Positions 8,642 through 17,603 of a stretch of 64,000 nt of DNA are shown here, one piece after another (position 1 is the first letter of the stretch; each line of letters begins with the position of its first letter). The notes below the pieces were generated by a model, which made no database searches, was not told where the DNA came from, and saw only the letters and a program-made list of their open reading frames with translations. This stretch comes from JAAXIE01 sp965204245 (GTDB lineage: Bacteria; Chloroflexota; Dehalococcoidia; Lucifugimonadales; JAAXIE01), in assembly GCA_965204245.1 (NCBI GenBank), contig CBDBED010000006.1:288635-352634 (forward strand), given 5' to 3'. The position numbers and the translations under genes are program-made.

Positions 8642-9910
8642 ATGCCCGACACCGCAGCCTTGGACTCTGCCCTCCAGAGCATCGACGGCATGGAAATCGC
8701 CCAACTAGCCGCCACCATGGGCTCCATAGCCTCCCCCACCGGCCGCGAGCAGGCCATGGGCGACTTCCTCTGCCAGTGGCTCGCCGAACAGGGCTTCCAG
8801 CCCCAGAGGGACGAAGTCACCGACGGCCGCTGCAACGTCGTCGCCCGTCTCAAGGGCACCGCCCGTAACGGTGGAGGCAAGTCCCTCATCTTCAACTCCC
8901 ACATGGACACCATCCTCTACGGCGACGAGGACATCTGGCTCGTCCCCCGCGAGGAATACCACTACAACCACGGCTGGGTTGAAGGCGACAAGGCCTTCGG
9001 CGAAGGTGTCGTCAACGACAAGGGCCCCATGGCCGCCTTCCTGCTCGGCACCCGCGCCCTGCGGGACTCCGGCGTCAAGCTACGCGGCGACATCATCATG
9101 ACCATGGTCATCGGCGAGATCGGCATGGCTCCCATCGACGAGTTCCAAGGAGGCCGCTACTGGGGCAAGGGCATCGGTGCCCAGCACCTCATCGACCACG
9201 GCCTTACCGGCGACTACTGCCTCAACGCCGAGACCACCAGTTTCGGCATCGCTTGGGCCGACTGCGGCGCCGCCTACTACAAAGTCACCTTGGCCGGTGG
9301 CCGCAGGCTCTACACCCCCTACATCCGTCGCCCCTACACCGCCCAGGAACAACCCAACGCCATCATGCGCATGGCCCACTTCATATCGGCCGTCGAGGAA
9401 TGGGCCTTGGAGTACGAGAAGTCCCACACCTCTTCCTACGAAGGCGGACAGATCATACCCAAGGTGAACATCGGCGCAGTCCGCGGAGGCGTACCCTTCA
9501 AACCAGCCAGCACAGTCGGCGTCTGCAGCGCCTACGTCGATATCCGCATACCCCCAGGGGACGGCCCGGAGGAAGGTCAACGCGAACTTGAGAAACTCCT
9601 CGATTCCCTCGGATTCCCCGGCACCGTCGAATGTTACATGTTCCGCAAGGGCCACATCGGCGAGAACATCGGCCCCTTCCGCGACGTATTGGAGAAAGCC
9701 CACGACCACGTCATAGGCGGCAAGCCCGGCTTCTGCACCCCGCCCGTCTCCAGCATGTGGCGCGACATCAACATCTTCAACGGCGCAGGCATCCCCAGCA
9801 TCACCTACGGCCCCGGCAGCGGCCCCAGCGAGATCAGCTACCTGGCCATCGACGAACTCCAACGCGCCGCCCAAGCCTACGCCGCCACCGCCTACTACGC
9901 CTGCCTCTAA
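8642..9910 (+). CDS. M20-family metallopeptidase/deacylase (ArgE/DapE/CPG2-like)
   Basis: A 422-residue member of the M20 family, which hydrolyses amide bonds of N-acyl amino acids or small peptides with two metal ions. Visible landmarks are SHMDT (His87, Asp89), GVVNDKGPMAAFL (Asp126, the bridging ligand), GEIG (158-161) and NAETTSFG (a later acidic ligand). The usual pair of glutamates after the second strand (D-E-E-x-G) reads I-G-E-I-G here: the metal-binding Glu159 seems present, but the preceding general-base Glu is Gly. That may be a subfamily trait or mean altered chemistry. The substrate is unknown. Confidence 0.88.
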   Translation: MPDTAALDSALQSIDGMEIAQLAATMGSIASPTGREQAMGDFLCQWLAEQGFQPQRDEVTDGRCNVVARLKGTARNGGGKSLIFNSHMDTILYGDEDIWLVPREEYHYNHGWVEGDKAFGEGVVNDKGPMAAFLLGTRALRDSGVKLRGDIIMTMVIGEIGMAPIDEFQGGRYWGKGIGAQHLIDHGLTGDYCLNAETTSFGIAWADCGAAYYKVTLAGGRRLYTPYIRRPYTAQEQPNAIMRMAHFISAVEEWALEYEKSHTSSYEGGQIIPKVNIGAVRGGVPFKPASTVGVCSAYVDIRIPPGDGPEEGQRELEKLLDSLGFPGTVECYMFRKGHIGENIGPFRDVLEKAHDHVIGGKPGFCTPPVSSMWRDINIFNGAGIPSITYGPGSGPSEISYLAIDELQRAAQAYAATAYYACL

Positions 9911-9919
9911 CCCCACGTC

Positions 9920-9948
9920 TTGACAACACAAAACACCCGTTCTATACT
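9920..9948 (+). promoter_or_regulatory. Near-consensus sigma-70 promoter
   Basis: TTGACA (9920-9925), exactly 17 nt, then TATACT (9943-9948): the best promoter match I noticed in the window. It lies just after the M20 gene and about 625 nt before the Rieske gene at 10574, so it drives either a very long leader or a separate untranslated RNA. Confidence 0.6.
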
Positions 9949-9954
9949 CGTCTA

Positions 9955-10573
9955 AGTGCGAGGCTTCAGTTCCCTGCCCCGCCCGAGGCCCCATGAAAGT
10001 CCAAATCCCAACCTGACCGGAACCCGAAAATTGCAGAATTTGTAGTCCCAACAGCTACAAAACTCATCGCCGCAGCTACGGCTGGAATGCAATTTTCGCC
10101 CGCTGGCACAAGTCGAAGCCGGGCTGGCCCTCGCCGGCACCTGCCTCTTGACAGGGCGCGTACATGAGTTCTATGTTTCGCCATGGTCTTGCTGCTTTCG
10201 TCCTTCACCGCCTCCATCATGTTTCGGCAGCCCGAAAAGGGCCGAAACACGCCAAAATCGGGCACCTTCACAAATGTCACACTGTGGCCTCCGGCCAGAT
10301 ACGAAAATGTCACAACTGCCTCAAAAGTGTGACGTCTGTGACATCCCCAGATACGAAAATCGTGTCACACTTTTTCGTAGCTGGCCAGCTAGGAAAATGT
10401 CACAAATGTCACACTTCCCAGCTACAAAAACGCGTTTTTAGCTACGAACACTGTGACATTGTGACATCCCCGCACGCCTCAGCACCATTGGTTGCCCGCC
10501 AGCGGTTGAACGATTCCCGCTACGGTGCTAGCCTAGCACCATAAGCACCTGTACCTCGAATGAGGAGGAAGCC
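9955..10573. other. Long non-coding leader/intergenic region with short repeats
   Basis: No credible protein is encoded. From about 10050 the region carries degenerate copies of a core AGCTACGAAAA or AGATACGAAAA on both strands (near 10052, 10073, 10296, 10348, 10371 reversed, 10386, 10419, 10440), often followed by AATGTCACA. TGTCACA/TGTGACA words recur at least eight times between 10268 and 10465. The same core recurs at 19.3-19.6 kb. Confidence 0.55.
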
Positions 10574-11845
10574 ATGGCCACCACCATGGGCCCAGCCACC
10601 GACTACAACGACCTCATCCTCGAAGACCGCATCCATGGCCGCCTCTATCGCGACCCCGAAATCTTCGAGGAAGAGTTCACCAACATCTGGTACCGCTCCT
10701 GGGTCTACGTCGGCCACGAGAGCGAGGTCCCCGAGCCCGGCGACTACCGCACCAAGCAGATAGGCCGCCAGCCCCTCATCATGGTGCGCGACGAAAACGG
10801 CTCCGTGAACCTCCTCCTCAACCGCTGCCCCCACCGCGGCAATATCGTCTGCCAGAACGAGCGCGGCAACGCCCACGTCTTCCGCTGCGCCTACCACGGC
10901 TGGACCTACAGCAACCGCGGCGACCTTCTCGGCGCAACCTTCGTCGGTGCCTACGGCGACTCCTTCAACCGCGGCGACTACCGCCTAGCCCCGGTCCCCC
11001 GCGTGGACTCCTATCGCGGTCTGGTCTTCGCCAGCATGAGCGACACAGGCCCCACTCTCGCCGAGCACCTTGGCCGCGTCACCGAATACCTCGACGCCTT
11101 CATCGACTTCTCCCCCGACGGCGAACTCGAAGTCCGCTCCGGCGTCCAGAAAGCCCGCTACCACGGCAACTGGAAAATGATGGCCGAGAACTCCCTCGAA
11201 GGTAACTACCACGGCCACTTCATCCACCAGTTCATCTTCAGCCTCAACCGCCAGCGCCAAGGCGGCAGCCTCGACACCAATAACCTCAACAACGAGGAAA
11301 GCCCCGACAAGGTCATCTACCTCCCCGGCGGCCACATGGTCGAGGACCTAGCCGTCTCCCCCATGCCCATGGTGGACAAGCACGGCGACGCTTGGAACGA
11401 ATACTTCGGCGCCCTCAAAGCCAAGTTCGGCGCGGACCAAGCCGACTACATGATGCAATACGGTGCGCCACTCATCTTCATCTTCCCCAACCTCATCATG
11501 ATTCAGTCCCAGATCCGCGTCCTCCAGCCCGTCACCCCCACCGAGACCTTCGTCTGGTACTACCCCACCCTCCTCAAGGGCGTCCCCCAAGAGGTCAACA
11601 CCATGCGCCTCCGCGGCCACGAGCGCAGCTACGGCCCAGGCGGCTTCGTCTCCGCCGACGACCTCGAAATATGCGAGCGCAACCAACTCGGCATGGAAGC
11701 CCAAGTCGACGAGTGGCTCTGGCTCAAGCGCGGCCTCCACCGCGAAAGGGTATTCGAAGACGGCAGCACCTCCGGCCACGGCATGGACGAAAACAACCTC
11801 CGCGGCTTCTGGCGCCACTACAGAAACGCAATGTCCGCCCCCTAG
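10574..11845 (+). CDS. Rieske ring-hydroxylating dioxygenase, large (alpha) subunit
   Basis: 423 residues; ATG behind GAGGAGG. The Rieske cluster ligands are C-P-H (Cys85, His87) and C-A-Y-H (Cys105, His108). The catalytic iron motif is ENSLEGNYHGHFIH (205-218), giving His213 and His218. In most relatives this motif carries an aspartate (EN..D.YH) that bridges electron transfer between subunits; here Glu209 occupies about that place. The gene is followed after 35 nt by its beta subunit and then two small reading frames, so this is the core of a two-component oxygenase operon. The electron-transfer partners are not in the window. The substrate is probably aromatic or cyclic but cannot be specified. 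Confidence 0.94.
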   Translation: MATTMGPATDYNDLILEDRIHGRLYRDPEIFEEEFTNIWYRSWVYVGHESEVPEPGDYRTKQIGRQPLIMVRDENGSVNLLLNRCPHRGNIVCQNERGNAHVFRCAYHGWTYSNRGDLLGATFVGAYGDSFNRGDYRLAPVPRVDSYRGLVFASMSDTGPTLAEHLGRVTEYLDAFIDFSPDGELEVRSGVQKARYHGNWKMMAENSLEGNYHGHFIHQFIFSLNRQRQGGSLDTNNLNNEESPDKVIYLPGGHMVEDLAVSPMPMVDKHGDAWNEYFGALKAKFGADQADYMMQYGAPLIFIFPNLIMIQSQIRVLQPVTPTETFVWYYPTLLKGVPQEVNTMRLRGHERSYGPGGFVSADDLEICERNQLGMEAQVDEWLWLKRGLHRERVFEDGSTSGHGMDENNLRGFWRHYRNAMSAP

Positions 11846-11880
11846 CCCCAACCGGCACTCGGCCTAAGAGGTACTAGCCA

Positions 11881-12354
11881 TTGACCGTTGACCGTCACGA
11901 AATCGAAGACTTCATATACCACGAAGCCCGCCTGTGCGATGAGCAGCGTGGCGACGAGTGGCTGCAACTCTGGTCCGACGACGCCCTCTACTGGGTCCCT
12001 GCCAACCGCGACGACATCGACCCCACCCGCGAGGTCTCCTTCATTTACGATAACCGCCGCAGCATCGGCGACCGCGTCGAGCGCCTCAAGCAGGGCCTCG
12101 CCTTCGCTCAAGACCCAGCCTCCCGCATGCGCCGCATGCTCTCCAACATCGAAATCGGAGAAGAGGAAAACGGCGAACTCACCGTCTACGCCAATTTCAT
12201 GGTCATCGAACTCCGCCGCCGCCAGCAAAATACCTGGGCCGGCCGCATGATGTACCGCCTCCGCCGAGAAAATGGCGACCTCAAAATGGCCGTCAAGAAA
12301 ATCATGCTCATCAACAACGACGAGGAGATTCCCGGCTTCCAGTTCCTGCTATAG
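11881..12354 (+). CDS. Ring-hydroxylating dioxygenase, small (beta) subunit
   Basis: 157 residues with the SnoaL-like cone fold typical of these structural subunits. The N-terminal signature is recognisable: IEDFIYHEARLCDEQ, then WLQLWSDDALYWVP and, near the C-terminus, RMMYRLRRENGDLKMAVKKI. The beta subunit packs with alpha in an a3b3 enzyme and helps shape the substrate pocket. The start is TTG with AGAGG about 10 nt upstream; a GTG is not better placed. It lies directly downstream of the alpha subunit gene. Confidence 0.92.
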   Translation: MTVDRHEIEDFIYHEARLCDEQRGDEWLQLWSDDALYWVPANRDDIDPTREVSFIYDNRRSIGDRVERLKQGLAFAQDPASRMRRMLSNIEIGEEENGELTVYANFMVIELRRRQQNTWAGRMMYRLRRENGDLKMAVKKIMLINNDEEIPGFQFLL

Positions 12355-12379
12355 CCGTCAGGACACAGCCATTCATCAC

Positions 12380-12610
12380 ATGAACGAAATCGAACTGGCC
12401 AACGAATTCGCTTGGGTGCGACTTGAAAAGGACGACGGCGTGGCCAACGGCCCCCGCCTGATGCTCCGCGACATGCGCACAGGCCGCACCATGTACCTCG
12501 ACCCCTTGGAACTCGAAGCCATCTCTTGGATGGGCCATCAGGAATTGCTCTCGGTTTTGGCCCCAGCCTTCACCAGGGCGCGCGAAGCAGCAGAACAACA
12601 CGGAGCGTAA
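12380..12610 (+). CDS. 76-residue protein in the dioxygenase operon, unknown function
   Basis: A small acidic protein starting MNEIELANEFAWVRLEKD and containing PRLMLRDMRTGRTMYLDPLELEAISW, which reads as two strand-like segments and helices of a compact domain. It begins 25 nt after the beta subunit stop and ends just before the next gene, in the same direction, so it is probably co-transcribed. No family recognised. The ribosome binding site is weak, which may mean coupling to the upstream gene. Confidence 0.6.
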   Translation: MNEIELANEFAWVRLEKDDGVANGPRLMLRDMRTGRTMYLDPLELEAISWMGHQELLSVLAPAFTRAREAAEQHGA

Positions 12611-12616
12611 TCGGAT

Positions 12617-13378
12617 TTGAGTACTGAAGGAAGCAGACACATCGTAGCCTTCGGCGGTCTCCGCGTCCGCCCAGGGGCCATGTCCCCCATCATCGACTAC
12701 ATCCTCTCCCTCCCCCAGGAGATACTCCACCTCCCCCAGAAGCCCCGCCCCCGCGTCTGCGTCATCCCCACAGCCACGGGCGACGCCCCCGCATCCCTTC
12801 TCGCCTTCTACAGCCGCGTGCCCGGTGCCCGCGCCGAGCGCTCCCACCTCACCCTCTTCGACCGCACCGTCCGCGACATCCGCGACTACCTCCTCAGCCA
12901 GGACATCATCCTCGTCGGCGGCGGCAACACCGCCAACATGCTCGCCGTCTGGCGCGTCCACGGCGTCGACGAAATCCTTCACGAGGCATGGGAGAAAGGC
13001 ATAGTACTCTGCGGCGGCAGCGCCGGCTCCCTCTGCTGGTTCGAGTGCGGCACCACCGACTCCTTCAACCTGAACGAACTGGCCCCGCTTCACGACGGCC
13101 TCGGGTTCCTCCCCGGCTCCCACTGCCCCCACTACGACGGCGAGGCCCAGCGACGCCCCCTCTACCACAAGCTCGTCTCCGAGGGCTTTCCCGCAGGCTA
13201 CGCCATCGACGATGACGCCGCCGTCCACTTCATTGGCACCGAGGTCGCCGAGGTCGTCAGTTGCCGCCCCGAAGCCACCGCCTACCGCGTCGAACTACAG
13301 CACGGCAGGGTCATCGAAACACCCCTCGCAGCCCGCCAGCTACAACACGAAGTCGGCCCCTCCTATTTCGGAGGCTGA
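12617..13378 (+). CDS. Peptidase E-like (S51 family) serine peptidase
   Basis: 253 residues in the class-I glutamine-amidotransferase-like fold of dipeptidase E. LVGGGNTANML (99-109) is the family loop. The nucleophile elbow is CGGSAGS (Ser135), and GSHCPHYD (about 167-174) supplies the nearby histidines. E. coli PepE cleaves Asp-X dipeptides; other relatives process cyanophycin or are uncharacterised. It starts with TTG 7 nt after the 76-residue gene, so it probably belongs to the same transcript. I cannot say whether it serves the dioxygenase pathway. Confidence 0.87.
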   Translation: MSTEGSRHIVAFGGLRVRPGAMSPIIDYILSLPQEILHLPQKPRPRVCVIPTATGDAPASLLAFYSRVPGARAERSHLTLFDRTVRDIRDYLLSQDIILVGGGNTANMLAVWRVHGVDEILHEAWEKGIVLCGGSAGSLCWFECGTTDSFNLNELAPLHDGLGFLPGSHCPHYDGEAQRRPLYHKLVSEGFPAGYAIDDDAAVHFIGTEVAEVVSCRPEATAYRVELQHGRVIETPLAARQLQHEVGPSYFGG

Positions 13379-13395
13379 CCCGACCCCCTCCATAC

Positions 13396-16047
13396 CTAAA
13401 CCTCCCGCCCCTCATAGTCCACACGCCTCATCGGCATCCCCAATTCCACCAGCGGCCCCTCAATCGTCTCCCCATCCCCCACCACAAGCACCATCGGCGC
13501 CTCCGCGACATGCTCCTGCACCACCCGGCGCACATCCTCCAGCGTCACCGCATCCACCTGTGGGATATAACTCCGGTGGTAGTCCAGCGGCAGGTCGAAC
13601 ACCACGATCTGCGCCAGTTGCTGCAGCACCTGTAGCCCGGACTCGAAATGCGAGGGATACTGCCGCACCAAGGCCGACTTGGCAGCATCGAATTCTTCCT
13701 CGCTCACCAACCGGCTTCCCCGGACTTCGGCAAACTCCTTCAGCGTCTCCGACACTGCGGGCCCCGTGACCTCGGTCTGCACGCTCCCCCCCGCAATGAA
13801 TCGCGACGACGGACGCTGCCACTCAAACGAAGACCGGTACCCATAGCTATAGCCCTTGTCCTGTCGCAAGTTCCTGTTGAGCCGCGCAGTGAATTGCCCC
13901 CCAAACAAATGGTTGAACACGCCCAAGGGGAAGTAATCGGGGTGGTACCGGTCCACTCCAAGAGACCCCGCCCGGATAACCGACTGCGCTGCCCCCGGCT
14001 TGTCTAGGACATACATCGTACCTGCCAGCCCCGGTTCAGCAGCTACCTGACGATCGGCGCCCCCAGAAACCCGTGCATCCTGCCAACCCCCCAAATGCTC
14101 CTCAGCCAGTCGCAATGCCTCATCCATCGAGACATCCCCCACCACCGCCAGCGTCGCGTTGCCCGGCCCGTATTGGGAACTGTAATGTCTCGCCAGTTGC
14201 TCCCTCCCCAGACCCTCGAACAGCCTCTCACTCCCCTCGATTGGGTGCCCGTAGGCACTCCCCACCCCGTGCAGCAGCACGGGCATTACCAGGTCCCCCA
14301 GCGCCGTCGGGTTATCCCGCTGCCTCCGTATCGATGTCTGCCGCTCATTGCTTACCCGCGCCAACTCCTCTTCCGGGAAGGTCGGGCGCCGCAGCAGATC
14401 GCTCACCAACTCCAACGCCCGCGGGAACTCCCGCGTCAGCGACTCGCTGCCGACCAGCGTATACTCTCGCCCCGTGGAGGCCAGCAGATGGCTCCCCAGA
14501 TATTCCAGTTCATCGGCAATCTGGGTACTGGACCGGGTGCTGGTGCCCTCTTGCAGCATCGCTGTCGTCAAGCTGCTGATACCGCCAAGCGACGCCGGGT
14601 CCCCGGCAGCCCCCGTCCCGAATATGACGCCGAACGCCACCATGGGCACGTCCCGCTTCTCCACCACCAGCAGTTGCAACGCATTCGACAGACGGTGACG
14701 CTGCGGCAGCGGCGGCTGGAACGTGCCCGGAGAAGCCGGCGCAGGCTGCACCGTCCGGTCTATTGCCGGAGCGCTATGCGCCAGTTTCGGTTCCGGCAAC
14801 ACCTGCAACCGCACCACTCGCTCCCCGGCATAAGTGCGGGCCACTCGGCTCACATCCTCCGGTTGCACCGCCAGGAACCGCTCCATGTCCCTGTTCGCCA
14901 AGTCCGGGTCCCCTGCGAACACGTTGAACGCATTCAAGCGGTTAGCTTTCCCTCCGAACCCGCCCACCGTCGCAAGCTGGCGCACATGCGACCACTCTAT
15001 CCGGTTCTTCGCCTTCTCCATCTCCTCATTGGTGGGAAGCTCCTGCTTCAACCGCTCCAACTCCTCCCGCACCACCGCTTCCAACTCCTCGGTGTTGTGC
15101 CCCTCAGCAGCCGTCACCTCAACGCTGAAATCCCCCGCCAACTCCGCCGAATCGTTATACACCCCCACCGACTGCGCAATCTGCCTGTCATGCACCAGCG
15201 TGCGATATAGCCTCGAACTCTTCCCGTCACCCAGTATGTCCGCCAAAATCGCCAGCGCAGCCTCGTCCTCGTTGAACCGCCCCACCGCGGGCCACGCCAA
15301 GTACAGCCTCGGCACTAACACCTTGTCGTGCAGCGTTATGTGCACCGGCCCCCCCAGCGCTGAGTCAGCCCGGTTCGTCCGCACAAAGCTCTCCCCCGGC
15401 TCCAAGTCCCCGAAATACCGCTCCACCATCCGCAGCGCCTGCTCGGTGTCGATATCCCCCGCTATGGACAAACTCGCATTGGAAGGCGTGTAGAAGCGCT
15501 GGAAGAAAGCATGAGCATCCTCCACCGTCGCAATATCCAAGTCCTCGTGGTACCCAATCGTCGGCCAGTGGTACGTGTGAGGCAGTGGGTACAGCGCCTC
15601 CTGTATTCGCATCCCCGCCATCCCATACGGCCGGTTCTCATAACTCTGCCTGCGCTCGTTCTTCACCACGTCCCGCTGCACGTCGAACCGCTTCTGGTCT
15701 AGCGCGTCCAGCAAGAACCCCATCCTGTCCGACTCCAGCCACAACGCCAGCTCCAAGTACTCCACCGGCACGTTCTCCCAGTAGTTCGTCCGGTCGAGGT
15801 TGGTAGAGCCGTTTAGGTTCGCACCCACCTGCATCAGCGGCTCGAAATAGCTCTGGTTATGGTGCTTCGAGCCCTCGAACATCAAATGCTCAAACAAATG
15901 CGCATAGCCCGTCTTGCCCGGCGTCTCATCCTTCGAGCCCACGTGGTACCACACGTTCACCGCCACCACCGGCAGCGAGTGGTCCTCATGCAGGATCACG
16001 TCCAAGCCATTGGATAAACGCGTCTTCTCAAATTGCACAGTCTGCAT
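13396..16047 (-). CDS. Double-module M16 zinc metallopeptidase (insulinase family)
   Basis: 883 residues made of two M16 halves. The first carries the inverted zinc motif HLFEH (50-54), followed by MFEGSKHHNQ and GANLNGSTNLDRTNYWE, and a downstream acidic ligand region. The second half starts near LPQRHRLSNALQLLVVEK and has the fold pattern (AFGVIFGTGAAGDP, GGISSLTTAMLQEGT) but no HxxEH, so it is the usual inactive partner that closes over peptides. Such fused pairs are common in bacteria and degrade peptides. No signal peptide is obvious at the start. It is convergent with the peptidase E gene and divergent from the amidohydrolase gene. Confidence 0.95.
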   Translation of the reverse strand: MQTVQFEKTRLSNGLDVILHEDHSLPVVAVNVWYHVGSKDETPGKTGYAHLFEHLMFEGSKHHNQSYFEPLMQVGANLNGSTNLDRTNYWENVPVEYLELALWLESDRMGFLLDALDQKRFDVQRDVVKNERRQSYENRPYGMAGMRIQEALYPLPHTYHWPTIGYHEDLDIATVEDAHAFFQRFYTPSNASLSIAGDIDTEQALRMVERYFGDLEPGESFVRTNRADSALGGPVHITLHDKVLVPRLYLAWPAVGRFNEDEAALAILADILGDGKSSRLYRTLVHDRQIAQSVGVYNDSAELAGDFSVEVTAAEGHNTEELEAVVREELERLKQELPTNEEMEKAKNRIEWSHVRQLATVGGFGGKANRLNAFNVFAGDPDLANRDMERFLAVQPEDVSRVARTYAGERVVRLQVLPEPKLAHSAPAIDRTVQPAPASPGTFQPPLPQRHRLSNALQLLVVEKRDVPMVAFGVIFGTGAAGDPASLGGISSLTTAMLQEGTSTRSSTQIADELEYLGSHLLASTGREYTLVGSESLTREFPRALELVSDLLRRPTFPEEELARVSNERQTSIRRQRDNPTALGDLVMPVLLHGVGSAYGHPIEGSERLFEGLGREQLARHYSSQYGPGNATLAVVGDVSMDEALRLAEEHLGGWQDARVSGGADRQVAAEPGLAGTMYVLDKPGAAQSVIRAGSLGVDRYHPDYFPLGVFNHLFGGQFTARLNRNLRQDKGYSYGYRSSFEWQRPSSRFIAGGSVQTEVTGPAVSETLKEFAEVRGSRLVSEEEFDAAKSALVRQYPSHFESGLQVLQQLAQIVVFDLPLDYHRSYIPQVDAVTLEDVRRVVQEHVAEAPMVLVVGDGETIEGPLVELGMPMRRVDYEGREV

Positions 16048-16254
16048 CCGTAACTCCTGCGTCCCAAACTTCTGGGCCTTTAACGCTATATTACTCCTCT
16101 GGACGTTCTATTATCAGGGCCATTCATCGCCATACACGCCCCACTATTGCCGCTGCCTCCCACACGGACTTGCCCGAAAAAGAAAGGCAGGGCTGCCCCT
16201 GAGAGGTCAGTGCCCTGCCCGCGCTCCTGAATGAACCCTATCGGGCAGCCCAAC

Positions 16255-16307
16255 AGCCCGTCAACGATACTATGCCATGCCTCGTCCCAAGGCCCTGTTG
16301 ACGGGCT
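16255..16307. promoter_or_regulatory. Inverted repeat overlapping divergent -35 elements
   Basis: AGCCCGTCAAC at 16255-16265 and GTTGACGGGCT at 16297-16307 are perfect 11-bp inverted arms 31 nt apart. The right arm contains TTGACG followed after 17 nt by TAACTT (16321-16326), pointing to the amidohydrolase gene. The left arm read on the minus strand contains TTGACG followed after 17 nt by ATAGGG, pointing to the M16 gene. So the arms may be two mirrored promoters, or an operator. Confidence 0.4.
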
Positions 16308-16385
16308 ATCCCCATCCGTCTAACTTACCCGCAAATAGCCCGAGCCGGCTCCCAAAGCCCGACTCTCCGCTAGGAAGGGGGTCCC

Positions 16386-17474
16386 ATGCCCATCATCGAC
16401 GCAGACACCCACATTGACGAGACCGACGAGACTTGGGATTTCCTGGCCGATTCCGACCAGCAATACCGCCCCGCCACCGTCACCCAGGACATCCCCGGCG
16501 CCCCCTCGGCCAGCTCCCAAAGCACACCCCGCGGCTACAACCGCTACTGGCTCATCGACGGCAAGCTGCGCCTGCGACGCATCCGCGACGACCAGCGCAC
16601 CGGCACCGTCCAGTCCCAGCGTGAACTCACCGATGTCCCTGCTCGCCTGCGCCACATGGACGAGTTGGGCGTCGACATCCACGTCATGTACCCCACCCTC
16701 TTCCTCACCCAAGTCAGCGGACGCCCCGAAGTCGAGAGCGCCCTCTGCAAGGCCTACAACCGCTGGATGGCCAGCAAATGGGCTCAATCCAACAATCGCC
16801 TCCGCTGGGTCGCCCCCCTGCCCCTCCTCAGCATGGACGAAGCACTGGAAGAAATGGCCTTCGCCAAAGAGCACGGTGCCTGTGGCATCCTGAAGAAAGG
16901 TCGCGAGTGCGGCGGCCGCCCCGCAGCCGACCCCTACTTCCTGCCCCTGTACCAACAGGCAGGCAAGCTCGACATCCCCGTCTGCTTCCATCTCGGCAGC
17001 GGCGACCCCGACCTCCCCGATGCCGTCCGAGGCATGGGCATACTGGAGATGATTCTCCCCGTCGTCGACGCCTTTCACTCCCTCCTCACCTTCAACATCC
17101 CCTCCCAAGTGCAGGACGTTCGCTTCGGCTTCATCGAGACCACCGCCTCTTGGGTCCCCTACATGGTCACCGAACTCAACCGCACCCACGGCCGCATGGC
17201 TTGGATGCGTAGCTTCGACCTTCGCCAAGACATCCTCGCCGAAAACCGCCTCTATGTCAGTTGCGACAACTTCGACGACATGCAACACATCATGGGACTC
17301 ACTGGTGACGATAACTTCGTCATCGGCTCCGACTACGGCCACGCCGACATGTCCGCCGAAATCGACGCCCTGGCCATCCTCCAACGCAAAGGCCAAGAAG
17401 GCGAACTCAACAAAACATCCGTAGCCAAAATTCTCGACAACAACGCCCGCGCCCTCTACGGCATAAAAGTCTGA
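16386..17474 (+). CDS. Amidohydrolase-2 family metal-dependent hydrolase/decarboxylase
   Basis: 362 residues with a TIM-barrel pattern. The N-terminal metal motif is DADTHIDE (5-12), where many relatives have D-x-H-x-H. Later landmarks are CFHLGSGDPD and, near the C-terminus, NFVIGSDYGHADMS, which carries the family's metal-binding aspartate. Characterised relatives decarboxylate or hydrolyse aromatic acids and lactones, which suits the oxygenase-rich setting, but no substrate can be assigned. The ATG follows GGAAGGGGG with suitable spacing. Transcription is divergent from the M16 gene. Confidence 0.85.
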   Translation: MPIIDADTHIDETDETWDFLADSDQQYRPATVTQDIPGAPSASSQSTPRGYNRYWLIDGKLRLRRIRDDQRTGTVQSQRELTDVPARLRHMDELGVDIHVMYPTLFLTQVSGRPEVESALCKAYNRWMASKWAQSNNRLRWVAPLPLLSMDEALEEMAFAKEHGACGILKKGRECGGRPAADPYFLPLYQQAGKLDIPVCFHLGSGDPDLPDAVRGMGILEMILPVVDAFHSLLTFNIPSQVQDVRFGFIETTASWVPYMVTELNRTHGRMAWMRSFDLRQDILAENRLYVSCDNFDDMQHIMGLTGDDNFVIGSDYGHADMSAEIDALAILQRKGQEGELNKTSVAKILDNNARALYGIKV

Positions 17475-17603
17475 ATGAACGCCCCAACTAGCGAGACATT
17501 GCCATGAGAATAGCCTCCAACCTACTCCCTCCGTTCGTCCTGTCAGCCCAGCCTTCACACTCGGCCCTCAGTCCATCCAAAATTCCCATAAGGAGTCGCC
17601 CCG

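Noticed and set aside
10164..10544. 126-codon plus-strand frame before the Rieske gene
   Set aside because: No ribosome binding site, and composed of translated short repeats (many KCH words); better explained as non-coding.
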